From positions 19,160 to 83,159 of the forward strand of contig PAJO01000006.1 of NCBI GenBank assembly GCA_002706085.1: a DNA stretch of 64,000 nt. Direction: 5' to 3'. Below the pieces are notes generated by a model. It saw nothing but the letters and a program-made list of their open reading frames with translations. It did no database searches and was not told the origin of the DNA. The position numbers and the translations under genes were made by a program. Below are positions 35,542-44,712 of the stretch, piece by piece (within the stretch, counting starts at the first letter, position 1; each line of letters starts with the position of its first letter). This DNA comes from Alcanivoracaceae bacterium (GTDB lineage Bacteria > Pseudomonadota > Gammaproteobacteria > Pseudomonadales > Alcanivoracaceae).

Positions 35542-36087
35542 GTGTCTGACGCTGTGGAAGAACGTTTGCTGTTGATTGTCGAAGACGACGAGGCGTTTGC
35601 CCGAACCCTGAGCCGGTCGTTTGAGCGGCGCGGTTACCGGGTGCTCCATGCGGACAGCCTGGAAAGCGCACAGGATCTGCTGGCCGATCACGACCCCGGC
35701 TATGCCGTGGTGGACCTGAAATTGAAGGGCGACTCTTCCGGGCTCGCCTGCGTGCAGGCCCTGCATCAGCACGATGACCAGATGTTGATCGTGGTGCTCA
35801 CCGGTTATGCCAGCATTGCCACGGCGGTGGAAGCCGTGAAGTTGGGGGCCTGTCACTACCTTGCCAAGCCATCCAATACCGACGATATCGAAGATGCCTT
35901 CAATCGGGCCGAAGGCAATACCGAAGTGTCCCTGACCGCACGTGCGACTGACCTGAAAACCCTGGAATGGGAACGCATCCACGAAACCCTGGCGGAAACC
36001 GGGTTTAATATTTCAGAAACGGCTCGCCGCCTGGGGATGCACCGCCGCACGTTGGCTCGCAAGCTGGAAAAGCAGCGGGTCAAATAG
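35542..36087 (+). CDS. regA: Response regulator RegA/PrrA/ActR type
   Basis: A 181-residue regulator: receiver domain (phosphoacceptor Asp58 in AVVDLKLKGDSSG, Lys in HYLAKP) plus a C-terminal Fis-type helix-turn-helix (NISETARRLGMHRRTLARKL, about 155-174). It is partner to the RegB kinase, four bases downstream. The start is GTG. In Pseudomonas the homologous RoxSR pair adjusts terminal oxidase genes, so cyo is a plausible target. A heptamer array follows the stop. Confidence 0.92.
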   Translation: MSDAVEERLLLIVEDDEAFARTLSRSFERRGYRVLHADSLESAQDLLADHDPGYAVVDLKLKGDSSGLACVQALHQHDDQMLIVVLTGYASIATAVEAVKLGACHYLAKPSNTDDIEDAFNRAEGNTEVSLTARATDLKTLEWERIHETLAETGFNISETARRLGMHRRTLARKLEKQRVK

Positions 36088-36091
36088 GGCA

Positions 36092-36119
36092 ATGAATAGT
36101 TAACAGTTAACAGTGAATA
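36092..36119. repeat. Heptamer array, GTTAACA type
   Basis: Four units (ATGAATA, GTTAACA, GTTAACA, GTGAATA), five bases after the regA stop. The same word order occurs at 47057-47084 and 61052-61079. Confidence 0.8.
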
Positions 36120-36162
36120 GCGAAATTCAAAGTCAAAATCTTTTGCGTCACGTAAGTCCCCC

Positions 36163-36226
36163 GTAGGCGCGTCGCTGGCGGCGTGATCCCATAAGGTTGT
36201 TATCGCGCCGCCAGCGACGCTCCTAC
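36163..36226. repeat. Inverted REP pair
   Basis: CGTAGGCGCGTCGCTGGCGG (36163) faces its inverse ending GCGACGCTCCTAC (36226), with a 13-base spacer. It is the same REP family as at 1394-1564. It lies between regA and the VOC gene and may end the oxidase/regulator transcript. Confidence 0.75.
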
Positions 36227-36302
36227 AAAAAGAGGGGGTGTCGAAAAGCGATCACGCCATTCGATTGGCTATGGAAAGCCCATTGTCTCAAGGAGAGATA
36301 CC

Positions 36303-36725
36303 ATGACTGATGTTCGCGTTAACCCCTATCTGAATTTTCCCGGTAATTGTCGTGAGGCGTTTGCGCTGTATGCGCAGGTGCTGGAGGCCGAGATCAGTTT
36401 TCTGATCACGATGGGGGAATCGCCCATGGCCGATCAGGTGCCGCCGGAAAGCCACGACCATATCTGTCACATCTGCCTGCAAGGCGAGGGTGTTGTTCTG
36501 ATGGGATCGGATTGCCCGCCGGACCAGTATGAAAAGCCCCAGGGCACCATTATCAATGTGGCCGCAGACAGTGCCGAAAAAGCAGAGCGGGTATTTGCGC
36601 AATTGAGTGCGGGTGGGCAGGTAACCATGGCGCTGGAAGAGACCTTTTGGGCGGAACGTTTTGGCATGTGCATCGACCGCTTCGGGGTGCCATGGATGGT
36701 CAACTGCGACAAACCCATGCCCTGA
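36303..36725 (+). CDS. VOC family protein (PhnB/YjdN-like)
   Basis: A 140-residue vicinal-oxygen-chelate fold protein starting VNPYLNFPGNCREAFALY, the hallmark of PhnB/3-demethylubiquinone-methyltransferase-like entries (not a methyltransferase despite older names). The closing FGMCIDRFGVPWMVNC is typical. Function and substrate are unknown. A strong AAGGAGA site precedes the ATG. It is followed 55 bases later by an AraC-family regulator on the same strand. Confidence 0.82.
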   Translation: MTDVRVNPYLNFPGNCREAFALYAQVLEAEISFLITMGESPMADQVPPESHDHICHICLQGEGVVLMGSDCPPDQYEKPQGTIINVAADSAEKAERVFAQLSAGGQVTMALEETFWAERFGMCIDRFGVPWMVNCDKPMP

Positions 36726-36780
36726 CAGGTGCTGGACAAGACAGGTGTCTGTGCCGGCATGAGTTCGTATACTGCTGACC

Positions 36781-37791
36781 ATGAGCCAGACACCTGCTTC
36801 CGATAACGGCATTTTTTTATGGATGACCTACCAGGCCATGACCCGCGCCGGGCTGGATTGCGCGGCCATTTTTGCCAGTATCGGCATGCCGGATGAGCCG
36901 CCGGACCAGTCCGAGCGACGGATCAATTCTCCTCAACAGCGTTTCTGGGCCGCGGCGCAGCGGGTGAGTGGCGACCCGGATATCGGGCTGCATATTGGTG
37001 AGCTGATGCCACCGTTTCGTGGCCAGGTGCTGGAGTACCTGTTTCTGTCCAGCCCCACCTTTGGTGATGGATTGCAGCGGGCATTGCGCTATAACCGGCT
37101 GATGACAGATGCCTTGCAATTGCAACTGCGGGTGGAGTCCGGGGTAGCCATTCTTGCCGGGCTGGAACACCCCGAGCGCCATTATCTCGAGTGCGCCACC
37201 ACCTTGGTGCTGCGTTTTTTGCAGCAGGTCAGCGATGGGGAGTTTCGTCCTGATCGGGTGACGTTCGCCCATAACCGGGGTGCCAGCGCCGAGGCGTATC
37301 AGCGTGTCTACGGTTGCCCGGTGGTGTTGGGGGCGGAAGAAGGGGCAATACATTTCGATGCTGCCCTGTTGGCGCGGTCGTCCCTGGCGGCGGAGCCGGA
37401 GCTGTTACGCGTGCATGAAACCCTGGCCGCCCGAAAGCTGGAGGATCTTGCGCGCAAGGACTTTCTGCATACGGTGGAGCAGGCGCTGGGTGGCTTGCTG
37501 GAGCAGGGGGATGCGTCACTGGATGCGCTGGCGGAACGGCTGGGGCGGACACCGCGCAGCCTGCGCAGTGAGTTATCGGCGTTGGGAACCAGCTTCAAGG
37601 AGGTGCTGGCCGGTTACCGTGAGCGTTTGGCCCGGCGCCTGTTGGCTCGCACCCAGGAGCCGATTGACCAGATTATCTACCTGACCGGTTTTTCCGAACC
37701 GGCGGCCTTTACCCGGGCGTTCAAGCGCTGGACCGGCGAAACCCCCACAGCGTTTCGAAAACGCATGCACGCTGAACACCGCGATTTTTGA
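36781..37791 (+). CDS. AraC-family transcriptional regulator (OruR/ArgR-like)
   Basis: A 336-residue regulator with an N-terminal AraC-type ligand domain of the kind in OruR-like proteins (about 20-200) and a C-terminal double HTH. The second HTH is clear as DQIIYLTGFSEPAAFTRAFKRWTG (about 298-321), the AraC signature. The first helix pair, LAERLGRTPRSLRSEL, is near 245. The ligand is unknown. The neighbouring fatty-acid-hydroxylase-like gene downstream is a possible target. Confidence 0.85.
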   Translation: MSQTPASDNGIFLWMTYQAMTRAGLDCAAIFASIGMPDEPPDQSERRINSPQQRFWAAAQRVSGDPDIGLHIGELMPPFRGQVLEYLFLSSPTFGDGLQRALRYNRLMTDALQLQLRVESGVAILAGLEHPERHYLECATTLVLRFLQQVSDGEFRPDRVTFAHNRGASAEAYQRVYGCPVVLGAEEGAIHFDAALLARSSLAAEPELLRVHETLAARKLEDLARKDFLHTVEQALGGLLEQGDASLDALAERLGRTPRSLRSELSALGTSFKEVLAGYRERLARRLLARTQEPIDQIIYLTGFSEPAAFTRAFKRWTGETPTAFRKRMHAEHRDF

Positions 37792-37883
37792 TCCTGCTGA
37801 CAGGGTGTTCTTCGCTGGCGATCAAAAGAGACCGGCCTGTGTACGGCATGATGGAGCCTCTGTCATTGTTATGAGGGTTTCCC

Positions 37884-38513
37884 ATGCTTGGTTTTCCTGT
37901 CGCGTTGCTCACGGCCAATGCCTTTGAGTGGTATGCCCACAAGGTGTGGCTGCACGAGTATCCCCGCAAGCATCGCAACAGCCCTTTCTTCAGTCATATT
38001 CGCCATCACAAACGTGTGCGGCTGAACGGGTTGGAGGACGAGCATTACACGATGCCCATGTTCCAGGATCAGGAAATCTTCAACGAAAAAGTGGCCTTGA
38101 TCGGGCTGTGTGCGGTGTTTACCCCGACGGTGGCGGTGGCGCCGTTTTTTACCGCGGGGATCTATTATTCCGCCTGGCAGTACTGGCACAAACACAGCAA
38201 GGCGCACCTGCAGCCAGAGTGGGCCCGTACCCAACTGCCGTGGCACTACGACCACCACATGAACACCCACCAGGATGCCAACTGGTGCGTTACCCGGCCC
38301 TGGTTTGATTACCTCATGGGCACGCGAGTGATTGGCGACGACAGTGTGGCGGAAACCAATCCGTTGGGTATGGCATTGCCCGACTGGCTGGAACGGCCGG
38401 TGAATCGGGTGGCGCGTCGTTTGCTGCCGAAGGCGTTCCAGCGACTGGACTCCAATCGCCATAGTGAACAGGGGCGTCGTCAGCGTGGCGAGGTGGAGGA
38501 GATCGCCGCCTAG
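37884..38513 (+). CDS. Fatty-acid-hydroxylase-superfamily-like protein with His boxes
   Basis: A 209-residue protein with the clustered histidines of the membrane di-iron hydroxylase/desaturase superfamily: HKVWLH (19-24), HIRHHKR near 38-44, the hydrophobic span ALIGLCAVFTPTVAVAPFF (about 71-89), HKHSKAH near 102-108 and HYDHHMNTH near 122-130. These would bind two irons. The protein is shorter than most members, with a weak first membrane segment. The substrate is unknown, and the soluble stretch between boxes is large, so a different metalloenzyme role is possible. Confidence 0.65.
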   Translation: MLGFPVALLTANAFEWYAHKVWLHEYPRKHRNSPFFSHIRHHKRVRLNGLEDEHYTMPMFQDQEIFNEKVALIGLCAVFTPTVAVAPFFTAGIYYSAWQYWHKHSKAHLQPEWARTQLPWHYDHHMNTHQDANWCVTRPWFDYLMGTRVIGDDSVAETNPLGMALPDWLERPVNRVARRLLPKAFQRLDSNRHSEQGRRQRGEVEEIAA

Positions 38514-38529
38514 ACGAGGGGGCGCAACA

Positions 38530-38871
38530 TCAGTGCAGCTGTTCTGGCGGCGGTGTGTAGCGGTGGGGCGGTAATTCGACTCGCTGCACGACGCCGCCCA
38601 TGACGATGGTGTGGCCAGAATAGCGCTCGCCGCCTGTGACGGTGAACTCAAACCGGTAAATGCGGGTGATACGCAGTTTGTCATTGCCATCGCGTTGTAG
38701 CGTGAGCTTTTCCATCCCTACCGTGTCATCCAGGAATTCCACCTGTTCCCGCTCGCAGTATTTTCGGGTGTAGACCAGGGCGCGTTCACGAATACCGTGG
38801 GCGCGCCAGAACAGCGCCGCAATGATCACCACGGTGGTCACCAGCAGGATGTCCGCCATATCCAGATTCAT
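38530..38871 (-). CDS. DUF3301 domain protein
   Basis: A 113-residue protein with one N-terminal membrane helix (ADILLVTTVVIIAALFW, about 6-22) followed by a domain of DUF3301 type: REQVEFLDDTV and YRFEFTVTGGERYSGHTIVMGG. It is probably anchored in the inner membrane with the domain in the cytoplasm. It overlaps the DUF1415 gene as ATGA, a pairing common in gammaproteobacteria. Function unknown. Confidence 0.82.
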   Translation of the reverse strand: MNLDMADILLVTTVVIIAALFWRAHGIRERALVYTRKYCEREQVEFLDDTVGMEKLTLQRDGNDKLRITRIYRFEFTVTGGERYSGHTIVMGGVVQRVELPPHRYTPPPEQLH

Positions 38872-39434
38872 CGGCGCGCTCCCGGCAGGCCGCCGAACAG
38901 GCTATGCCACTGGGCTTCACTCAGGTTGTCCAGCGTGTCCATGTTGCGTTCGGGAATGGCCTCTGGGTCCGGGTAGCTGGCCAGTCCGGCCTCCAGGCTC
39001 TCTTCGCGTAGCAGGTGCAGTATCGGGTAGGGGGCCCGGTTGGTGTAGTTGCCCGGATCAGCGGCCTCGGTGTCGGCAAACTGGTAGGCCGGATGAAAGG
39101 TCGCGATCTGGAAGGTGCCCACCCAGTCTTCCTGTTCCAGCAGCGCATCGGCCAGGTCCAGCATGTCGTTGTAGTCGTAGAAGTCGTCCAGCTGGTCGGG
39201 AATGATCAGCAGGGTGGTGTCGACGGTAGATGCTGGCGTTGTGGCGAGCGTTCGCAGCTCGTCAAAGAGATCCTGCATCAGTGTTTCCACATTACGGCTG
39301 TCGCTGACCGCGAAGCGCACTTGCCCTTTCTGGAAAGGCTTGCGGGCGAAGGGGCACAGGTTGAGGCCGATCACGACCTGTTCCAGCCACTGGCGGGTCT
39401 GGTTGATGTAGCGGGTTTTTTCTACGTCGTTCAT
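38868..39434 (-). CDS. DUF1415 family protein
   Basis: A 188-residue DUF1415 protein. Family features are LNLCPFARKPF near 25-35 with a conserved Cys, the acidic DDFYDYNDML and ATFHPAYQFAD near 110-120, and the ending region PYPILHLLREESLE. No function is established. The ATG giving MNDVEKTR was chosen over a GTG four codons earlier. It is the first gene of a two-gene unit with the DUF3301 protein. Confidence 0.85.
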   Translation of the reverse strand: MNDVEKTRYINQTRQWLEQVVIGLNLCPFARKPFQKGQVRFAVSDSRNVETLMQDLFDELRTLATTPASTVDTTLLIIPDQLDDFYDYNDMLDLADALLEQEDWVGTFQIATFHPAYQFADTEAADPGNYTNRAPYPILHLLREESLEAGLASYPDPEAIPERNMDTLDNLSEAQWHSLFGGLPGARR

Positions 39435-39458
39435 GCAGTGAAGCACTCTAAAGATGTC

Positions 39459-39629
39459 GTAGGGTGGACATTCCCGAAGGGACTTTCCGCCTCTGGGTGT
39501 TCATGGCGGAGATTGGCTGACGCCAATTTCCGCCCTACGGTCAGGTTGTATGCCCGCTCGTTGTGGGAGCGATGGTTCCATCGCGACATTGACGCATCGG
39601 CTATCGCGGTGGAATCACCGCGCCTGGAG
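39459..39629. repeat. Palindromic repeats between DUF1415 and MOSC genes
   Basis: Two elements lie side by side. 39459-39539 is bounded by CGTAGGGTGGA and TTTCCGCCCTACGG, a longer relative of 33403-33439. 39561-39629 begins TTGTGGGAGCGATGGTTCCA, continues through CATCGCG and ends near GGTGGAATCACCGCGCC, a REP of the TGTGGG family with a decayed right end. Confidence 0.65.
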
Positions 39630-39635
39630 GCAACC

Positions 39636-40091
39636 TCAATCCGGTATTTCAATGGTGTCGCCCACTCTCACTACCCCGGTGGAGAGGATTTCACAGCGCA
39701 GTCCGCCTCGTCCCATCAACGCCTTGATGATCTGGGTGGGAGTGAGCTCGCCGGCCAGCAGGTTGCCCACCACAGAGCAGGGCTCGCACAGTTCGATGCC
39801 GCGCACCCGTACCGGGCCGACCATGAACTCGCGTCCCTCCAGGGCATTCAGGTCCACGCCCGTGGTGACAATGTTGCGGCGCAGCTGGTGGGGGTGTACC
39901 TCCTGACCGAACTTCTGATTAAAGGCGTCCACGGCTTCGTGTCCGATCAGGGTGAGCTGTTCCTCGGGCTTGGTGTTCCGCTTGCAGTGGCGGTCGCCGA
40001 CGATGTCACAGCCGGCACGCAGTTGTACCGCCTCGTGGCCTGTCATGGGCCCGCGGGATTCATCGGCAGTGTAGAGGGCGACAATGTTCAT
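39636..40091 (-). CDS. MOSC domain protein
   Basis: A 151-residue stand-alone MOSC domain (molybdenum cofactor sulfurase C-terminal type). The conserved cysteine lies in GIELCEPCSVVGN near 98-110, and the opening IVALYTADES and GCDIVGDRHCK are family-like. MOSC proteins handle activated sulfur or bind Mo cofactor, as in YiiM and YcbX. The long upstream in-frame extension was rejected as it crosses REP and heptamer repeats. It is monocistronic. Confidence 0.82.
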   Translation of the reverse strand: MNIVALYTADESRGPMTGHEAVQLRAGCDIVGDRHCKRNTKPEEQLTLIGHEAVDAFNQKFGQEVHPHQLRRNIVTTGVDLNALEGREFMVGPVRVRGIELCEPCSVVGNLLAGELTPTQIIKALMGRGGLRCEILSTGVVRVGDTIEIPD

Positions 40092-40101
40092 GGTTGATAA
40101 C

Positions 40102-40275
40102 GCTGGACGCCAGATACCTGGCGCCAAACGCAAACAGCATCCGGTTGAAGTTATGCGGTCTAGTCTACATGAGCGTAGCTTGTGTGGGAGCCAGCCTGCT
40201 GGCGAAATATCGCTTGCAGGCCGGCTCCCACAGCCGCAAGGCCGGTGGGCTAATGTCTGGCGTCTGACGTTAACA
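40102..40275. repeat. Heptamer arrays bracketing a REP palindrome
   Basis: Array one (GCTGGAC, GCCAGAT, ACCTGGC, GCCAAAC; 40102-40129) and array two (GTCTGGC, GTCTGAC, GTTAACA; 40255-40275) enclose a REP element at 40182-40233 bounded by TGTGGGAGCC and GGCTCCCACA. The 40092-40499 gap otherwise has the trpE leader, in which no leader peptide with clustered Trp codons or attenuator was recognised. Confidence 0.7.
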
Positions 40276-40499
40276 TTGACTACAATTTCAGCCATCGACC
40301 CCGTTTGAGAAAGGACGTCCCCCTTGGAACGTGCCCTGATCAACAGCTTTGCTTTCCTGTCCGCACCCGCCAGCTGGCGATGGTGACGCTCCCCCTGTGT
40401 CTGCCGTAATGCGCTGACACGCCCTTTTTGCTTCATTTTTCTCTACAATCGGCTTTCTCGACATCGGCCTGCCTGAAAAGGGTCGGATAAGGAAAAACC

Positions 40500-41993
40500 A
40501 TGTCACCACAAGAACTGGATCGTTACGCCCAACAGGGCTTTACCCGCGTGCCCGTTGTGCGCGAGGTGCTGGCGGACCTGGATACCCCGTTGACCGCCTA
40601 CCGCAAACTGGCTCAGGGGCCATACAGCTACCTGTTTGAATCCGTCCAGGGTGGCGAGCGCTGGGGGCAGTATTCCATCCTCGGGCTGCCTGCCACCGAG
40701 GTCATCCGCATTACCGGCAAGACCGTGTCGGTGAGCAATGACGACGGCACACGCGAACAGCAAGTGGAAGATCCGATTGCCTGGATCGAACAGTATCGTC
40801 AGCACTATCAGGCTCCGGAAATTCCCGGTTTGCCACGCTTTAATGGCGGGCTGGTGGGGTATTTTGGTTACGACAGCGTCCGCTACTTTGAACCGAAGTT
40901 AGGCCCGGCGCCGGGCAAGGATGTGCTGGGTGTGCCCGATATCCTGCTGATGCGCTCTGAAGAAGTGGTGGTGTTCGACAACCTGCGCGGGGCCCTGTAC
41001 CTGATTGTCCATGTGGATCCGACGGCAGCAGGTGCCGCTGAACAGGCAGAGGCCCGCCTTGAGGCACTGGAGCAGCAGCTGCGGGCGCCACTGCCGGAGC
41101 CGGAGCATGTGGTTTACGGTGACCCGGTGGACGAGAGCGATTTCCAGAGCGAATTCCCCGAAGCCGAGTTCAAGGCCGGGGTCGAGAAAGTTCGCGACTA
41201 TATTCTGGCCGGGGACGTGATGCAGGTGGTACCGGCCCAACGGATGAGCTGTCCGTTCAAGGCCCCCGCGCTGGACCTGTACCGGGCCCTGCGTTACCTG
41301 AATCCGTCGCCGTACATGTTCTATCTGGACCTGGACGATTTTCATATCGCCGGTTCGTCACCGGAGATCCTGGCGCGGGCCGAGCAGGGCGCAGTGACCG
41401 TGCGCCCCATTGCCGGGACGCGCAAGCGCGGTGCCACGGTGGAAGAAGACAAGGCGCTGGAAGCGGACCTGCTGGCGGATCCCAAGGAAATCGCCGAGCA
41501 CCTGATGCTGATTGATCTGGGCCGCAACGATGTGGGCCGTGTGGCCAAACCCGGCAAGGTGAGCCTGACAGACAAGATGGTGGTGGAACGCTACTCCCAT
41601 GTGATGCATATCGTCTCCAATGTGGAAGGGGAATTGAAAGACGGCCAGGGGCCGCTGGACGTGCTCAGTGCTACGTTCCCGGCGGGCACCCTGAGTGGTG
41701 CCCCCAAGATCCGCGCCATGGAAATCATCGACGAGCTGGAACCCACCAAGCGGGGGGTCTACGGCGGGGCGGTCGGTTACATCGGGTTTAATGGTGATAT
41801 GGACACGGCTATCGCCATCCGCACGGCGGTGGTGAAGGACGAGCGTCTCTACGTGCAGGCCGGTGCCGGCATCGTAGCGGACTCGGTGCCCCAGTCCGAA
41901 TGGGACGAGACCATGAACAAGGCCCGGGCGGTATTCCGGGCGGTGAATCTGGCATTGGGTGGTCTCAACCTGGCAGACGGAGGGCAGCGGTAA
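40500..41993 (+). CDS. trpE: Anthranilate synthase component I
   Basis: TrpE converts chorismate to anthranilate with ammonia from TrpG. The 497-residue protein has the N-terminal regulatory region with [14 protein letters not shown] (the Trp feedback site, LLES-like, about 39-52) and the chorismate-binding core: [32 protein letters not shown] and [19 protein letters not shown] precedes the ATG. It heads trpEGDC, with genes overlapping or close, so it is one operon. Confidence 0.97.
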   Translation: MSPQELDRYAQQGFTRVPVVREVLADLDTPLTAYRKLAQGPYSYLFESVQGGERWGQYSILGLPATEVIRITGKTVSVSNDDGTREQQVEDPIAWIEQYRQHYQAPEIPGLPRFNGGLVGYFGYDSVRYFEPKLGPAPGKDVLGVPDILLMRSEEVVVFDNLRGALYLIVHVDPTAAGAAEQAEARLEALEQQLRAPLPEPEHVVYGDPVDESDFQSEFPEAEFKAGVEKVRDYILAGDVMQVVPAQRMSCPFKAPALDLYRALRYLNPSPYMFYLDLDDFHIAGSSPEILARAEQGAVTVRPIAGTRKRGATVEEDKALEADLLADPKEIAEHLMLIDLGRNDVGRVAKPGKVSLTDKMVVERYSHVMHIVSNVEGELKDGQGPLDVLSATFPAGTLSGAPKIRAMEIIDELEPTKRGVYGGAVGYIGFNGDMDTAIAIRTAVVKDERLYVQAGAGIVADSVPQSEWDETMNKARAVFRAVNLALGGLNLADGGQR

Positions 41994-42595
41994 TGCGTGT
42001 CTTGATGATCGATAACTACGACAGTTTTACCTACAACCTGGTGCAGTACCTGCAGGAGCTGGGGGCCGAGGTGCTGGTACACCGCAATGACCAGATCACC
42101 ATCGAGGACATCGAGGCGCTCAACCCGGACCGCCTGATGGTGTCTCCCGGGCCTTGTACGCCCAACGAAGCCGGCGTCTCCATCGCCGCCATCAAGCACT
42201 TTGCCGGCAAGCTGCCAATTCTGGGGGTGTGTCTGGGGCACCAGAGTATTGGCCAGGCCTTTGGTGGCAAGGTGGTGCGGGCCCGCCAGGTGATGCACGG
42301 CAAGACCTCGCCGATCTACCACAACGGTGTGGGTATCTTCCGGGATCTGCCGTCACCCTATATCGCCACCCGGTACCATTCCCTGGTGGTGGAAAAAGAC
42401 AGCCTGCCGGATTGTCTGGAGATTACCGCCTGGACCCAGAACGATGACGGCAGCATGGACGAGATCATGGGGATGCGGCACAAGACCCTGCCCATTGAAG
42501 GGGTGCAGTATCACCCCGAGTCCATTCTGAGTGAGCACGGCCATGCCCTGCTCGAGAACTTTCTGAAAAACGCACAACAAGGGGACGCCGCATGA
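41993..42595 (+). CDS. trpG: Anthranilate synthase component II (glutamine amidotransferase)
   Basis: TrpG supplies ammonia from glutamine to TrpE. The 200-residue class I amidotransferase has the oxyanion motif [13 protein letters not shown], the nucleophile Cys80 in [12 protein letters not shown] and the HPES catalytic His/Glu near 168-171. The start shares one base with the trpE stop (TAATG), and its end overlaps trpD by 4 bases. Such TrpG proteins can also serve folate synthesis as PabA. Confidence 0.96.
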   Translation: MRVLMIDNYDSFTYNLVQYLQELGAEVLVHRNDQITIEDIEALNPDRLMVSPGPCTPNEAGVSIAAIKHFAGKLPILGVCLGHQSIGQAFGGKVVRARQVMHGKTSPIYHNGVGIFRDLPSPYIATRYHSLVVEKDSLPDCLEITAWTQNDDGSMDEIMGMRHKTLPIEGVQYHPESILSEHGHALLENFLKNAQQGDAA

Positions 42596-43635
42596 ATATC
42601 CAGCAGGCGCTGGCCAAGGTGGTCGAGCAGATCGATCTCAGCGTGGACGAGATGCAAGAGGTCATGCGCCAGATCATGACCGGCGGCGCCACCGATGCAC
42701 AGATTGGTGCTTTCATGGTGGCACTACGCATGAAGAGTGAATCGCTGGATGAAATCACCGGCGGTGTGCAGGTCATGCGTGAGCTGGTCACTGCGGTTCC
42801 GGTGCAAAACCGCCAGTATCTGGTGGATATCGTGGGCACCGGGGGTGACGGTGCCAACCTCTTTAATGTGTCGTCTGCCAGCGCCTTTGTGGCGGCCGCT
42901 GCCGGGGCCCGGGTGGCCAAGCACGGTGGCCGGTCGGTGAGCTCCAAAAGCGGTTCTGCCGATCTGCTGGAAACCGCCGGCATTGCGCTGGACCTGAGCC
43001 CGGAACAGATCGGTAGCTGCGTGGATAACGTGGGGGTGGGCTTCATGTTTGCCCCGAATCATCACAAGGCCATGAAATACGCGGTGGGGCCGCGCAAGGA
43101 ACTGGGTATGCGCACCCTGTTCAACATCCTCGGGCCCATGACCAACCCTGCCGGTGTTCAGCGCCTGGTGCTGGGGGTGTTCAGTGAGAAGTTGTGTCGG
43201 CCGATGGCAGAAGTCATGGGGCGTCTGGGGGCAGAGCATGTGATGGTGGTGCACAGCAAGGATGGTCTGGACGAGATCAGCCTGGCGACCCGCACCCATG
43301 TGGCCGAGTTCAAGAACGGTGAAGTCAGTGAATACACGATTACCCCGGAAGAGCTGGGGCTGGAGTCGGATTCGCTGGTGGGGCTCGATGTGACCGATTC
43401 CGCGGCGTCGCTGGCTCTGATTCGCGATGCCTTCGGCAAGCGCAGTAACGAAGCAGCCCGCAAGGCGGCAGACATGATCGCCCTCAATGCCGGGGCGGCC
43501 ATTTATGTCAGCGGTGTTACCCGCTCTCACAAAGAGGGGGTACGCATGGCGGAAGACCTGATACACAATGGAGAGGCAGCGGAGCGCATGCGCGAGCTGG
43601 CCCAGTTCAGCACAGCCCTCACTGCAGCGGACTGA
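42592..43635 (+). CDS. trpD: Anthranilate phosphoribosyltransferase
   Basis: TrpD joins anthranilate to PRPP. The 347-residue enzyme shows the PRPP-binding [19 protein letters not shown] near 82-100, [18 protein letters not shown] near 110 and the anthranilate-side segment [13 protein letters not shown]. It is coupled to trpG by an ATGA overlap and separated from trpC by 14 bases with an AAGGAG site. Confidence 0.97.
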   Translation: MNIQQALAKVVEQIDLSVDEMQEVMRQIMTGGATDAQIGAFMVALRMKSESLDEITGGVQVMRELVTAVPVQNRQYLVDIVGTGGDGANLFNVSSASAFVAAAAGARVAKHGGRSVSSKSGSADLLETAGIALDLSPEQIGSCVDNVGVGFMFAPNHHKAMKYAVGPRKELGMRTLFNILGPMTNPAGVQRLVLGVFSEKLCRPMAEVMGRLGAEHVMVVHSKDGLDEISLATRTHVAEFKNGEVSEYTITPEELGLESDSLVGLDVTDSAASLALIRDAFGKRSNEAARKAADMIALNAGAAIYVSGVTRSHKEGVRMAEDLIHNGEAAERMRELAQFSTALTAAD

Positions 43636-43649
43636 CAAGGAGAACGGTT

Positions 43650-44447
43650 ATGAGCACAGGCACCATTCTCGACAAGATTATTGCCCGCAAGCAGGAAGAA
43701 ATCGCGGTGGGCAAGAACAACTACTCGCTTGGCGACCTGCAATCCATGGCGGAGAACCAGGGCAAGGCCCGTGGTTTTGCCAAGGCCCTGTTCCAGCGTA
43801 TTCGCGACAAGCAGCCTGCGGTAATTGCTGAAATCAAGAAAGCGTCCCCCAGCAAAGGGGTGATCCGCGATGATTTCGATCCGGTGTCGATTGCCCGCAG
43901 TTACGAAGCCAATGGGGCAGCGTGCCTGTCGGTGCTCACCGACCAGGATTTTTTTCAGGGCCATGAAGACTACCTGCGTGCTGCCCGCAATGCGGTAAGC
44001 CTGCCGGTGATTCGCAAGGATTTCATGATCGACCCATGGCAGATTTTCGAATCCCGCGCCATGGGGGCCGATGCGGTGTTGCTGATCGTGGCAGCGCTGT
44101 CCGATGACCAGCTGAACGAGCTTTACCATGCTGCCCAGCGCGCCGGCTGCGACGTGTTGGTGGAAGTGCATACCCAGCAAGAGCTGGAGCGGGCCGTGGC
44201 CCTGAATGCCGAGCTAATCGGCATCAATAACCGCAACCTGCATACCTTCGAGACCAGCCTCAGCACCACTCTGGCCCTGGCCGAGCAAGCCCCGGCAGAC
44301 CGGTTGATCATCACCGAAAGTGGTATCCACACCGCCGATGATGTGAAGCTGATGCGCAGCAACAGCATCCACTCTTTCCTGGTAGGCGAAGCCTTTATGC
44401 GCGAAGAGGATCCGGGGAAGGCGTTGAAGGCGCTGTTCTTCAGTTGA
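43650..44447 (+). CDS. trpC: Indole-3-glycerol-phosphate synthase
   Basis: TrpC closes the indole ring from CdRP. The 265-residue TIM barrel has [16 protein letters not shown] (catalytic Lys, about 56-71), [12 protein letters not shown] (about 117-128), [12 protein letters not shown] and [12 protein letters not shown]. It is not fused to TrpF. The stop codon lies inside a heptamer array (AGTTGAC, AGTTGAA and so on), so the last codons and the stop are shared with repeat DNA. Confidence 0.96.
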   Translation: MSTGTILDKIIARKQEEIAVGKNNYSLGDLQSMAENQGKARGFAKALFQRIRDKQPAVIAEIKKASPSKGVIRDDFDPVSIARSYEANGAACLSVLTDQDFFQGHEDYLRAARNAVSLPVIRKDFMIDPWQIFESRAMGADAVLLIVAALSDDQLNELYHAAQRAGCDVLVEVHTQQELERAVALNAELIGINNRNLHTFETSLSTTLALAEQAPADRLIITESGIHTADDVKLMRSNSIHSFLVGEAFMREEDPGKALKALFFS

Positions 44448-44503
44448 CAGTTGAAAGTGGACAGTTGTCAGTTGCGCGGCTGAACGTCGTCAGGTGTTCA
44501 AAA

Positions 44504-44545
44504 TAAAGAGGCCGCGCCCGGGCGTCTGGGTGCGGCCTTCCTGTT
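44504..44545 (+). terminator. Terminator of trpEGDC
   Basis: The AAAGAGGCCGCGCCC stem with GGGTGCGGCCTT and a T-containing tail lies about 55 bases after the trpC stop. Confidence 0.75.
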
Positions 44546-44591
44546 TGTGAAAAGCACCTCTGCTTCGCTGTTGTGGGAGCTTGCGGGCAAG

Positions 44592-44645
44592 TTCTCATCC
44601 TTCGGGCCGCACTCCGTACGTACTCCACTACGTTACGTTCCTGCG
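44592..44645 (-). repeat. Dispersed intergenic repeat, copy 3 (diverged)
   Basis: The inverse reads AGGAACGTAACGTAGTGGAG then GTGCGGCCCGAAGGATGAG, a shorter and diverged version of copies at 3373 and 25581. Confidence 0.55.
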
Positions 44646-44674
44646 GCGGCTTTGTATAAACGTATGTCATAAAC

Positions 44675-44712
44675 AAAGAGGCCGCGCCCAGGTTTGGGCG
44701 CGGCCTCTTTGC
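44675..44712 (-). terminator. Terminator of crp
   Basis: AACAAAGAGGCCGCGCCCA pairs with TGGGCGCGGCCTCTTTG. It is strong in both directions and closest to the crp stop on the minus strand. Confidence 0.8.

Noticed and set aside
40276-40499. Possible trp leader peptide and attenuator before trpE
   Set aside because: No short frame with clustered Trp codons and no terminator/antiterminator pair could be found; only TACAAT-like boxes were seen, without a convincing -35 partner.
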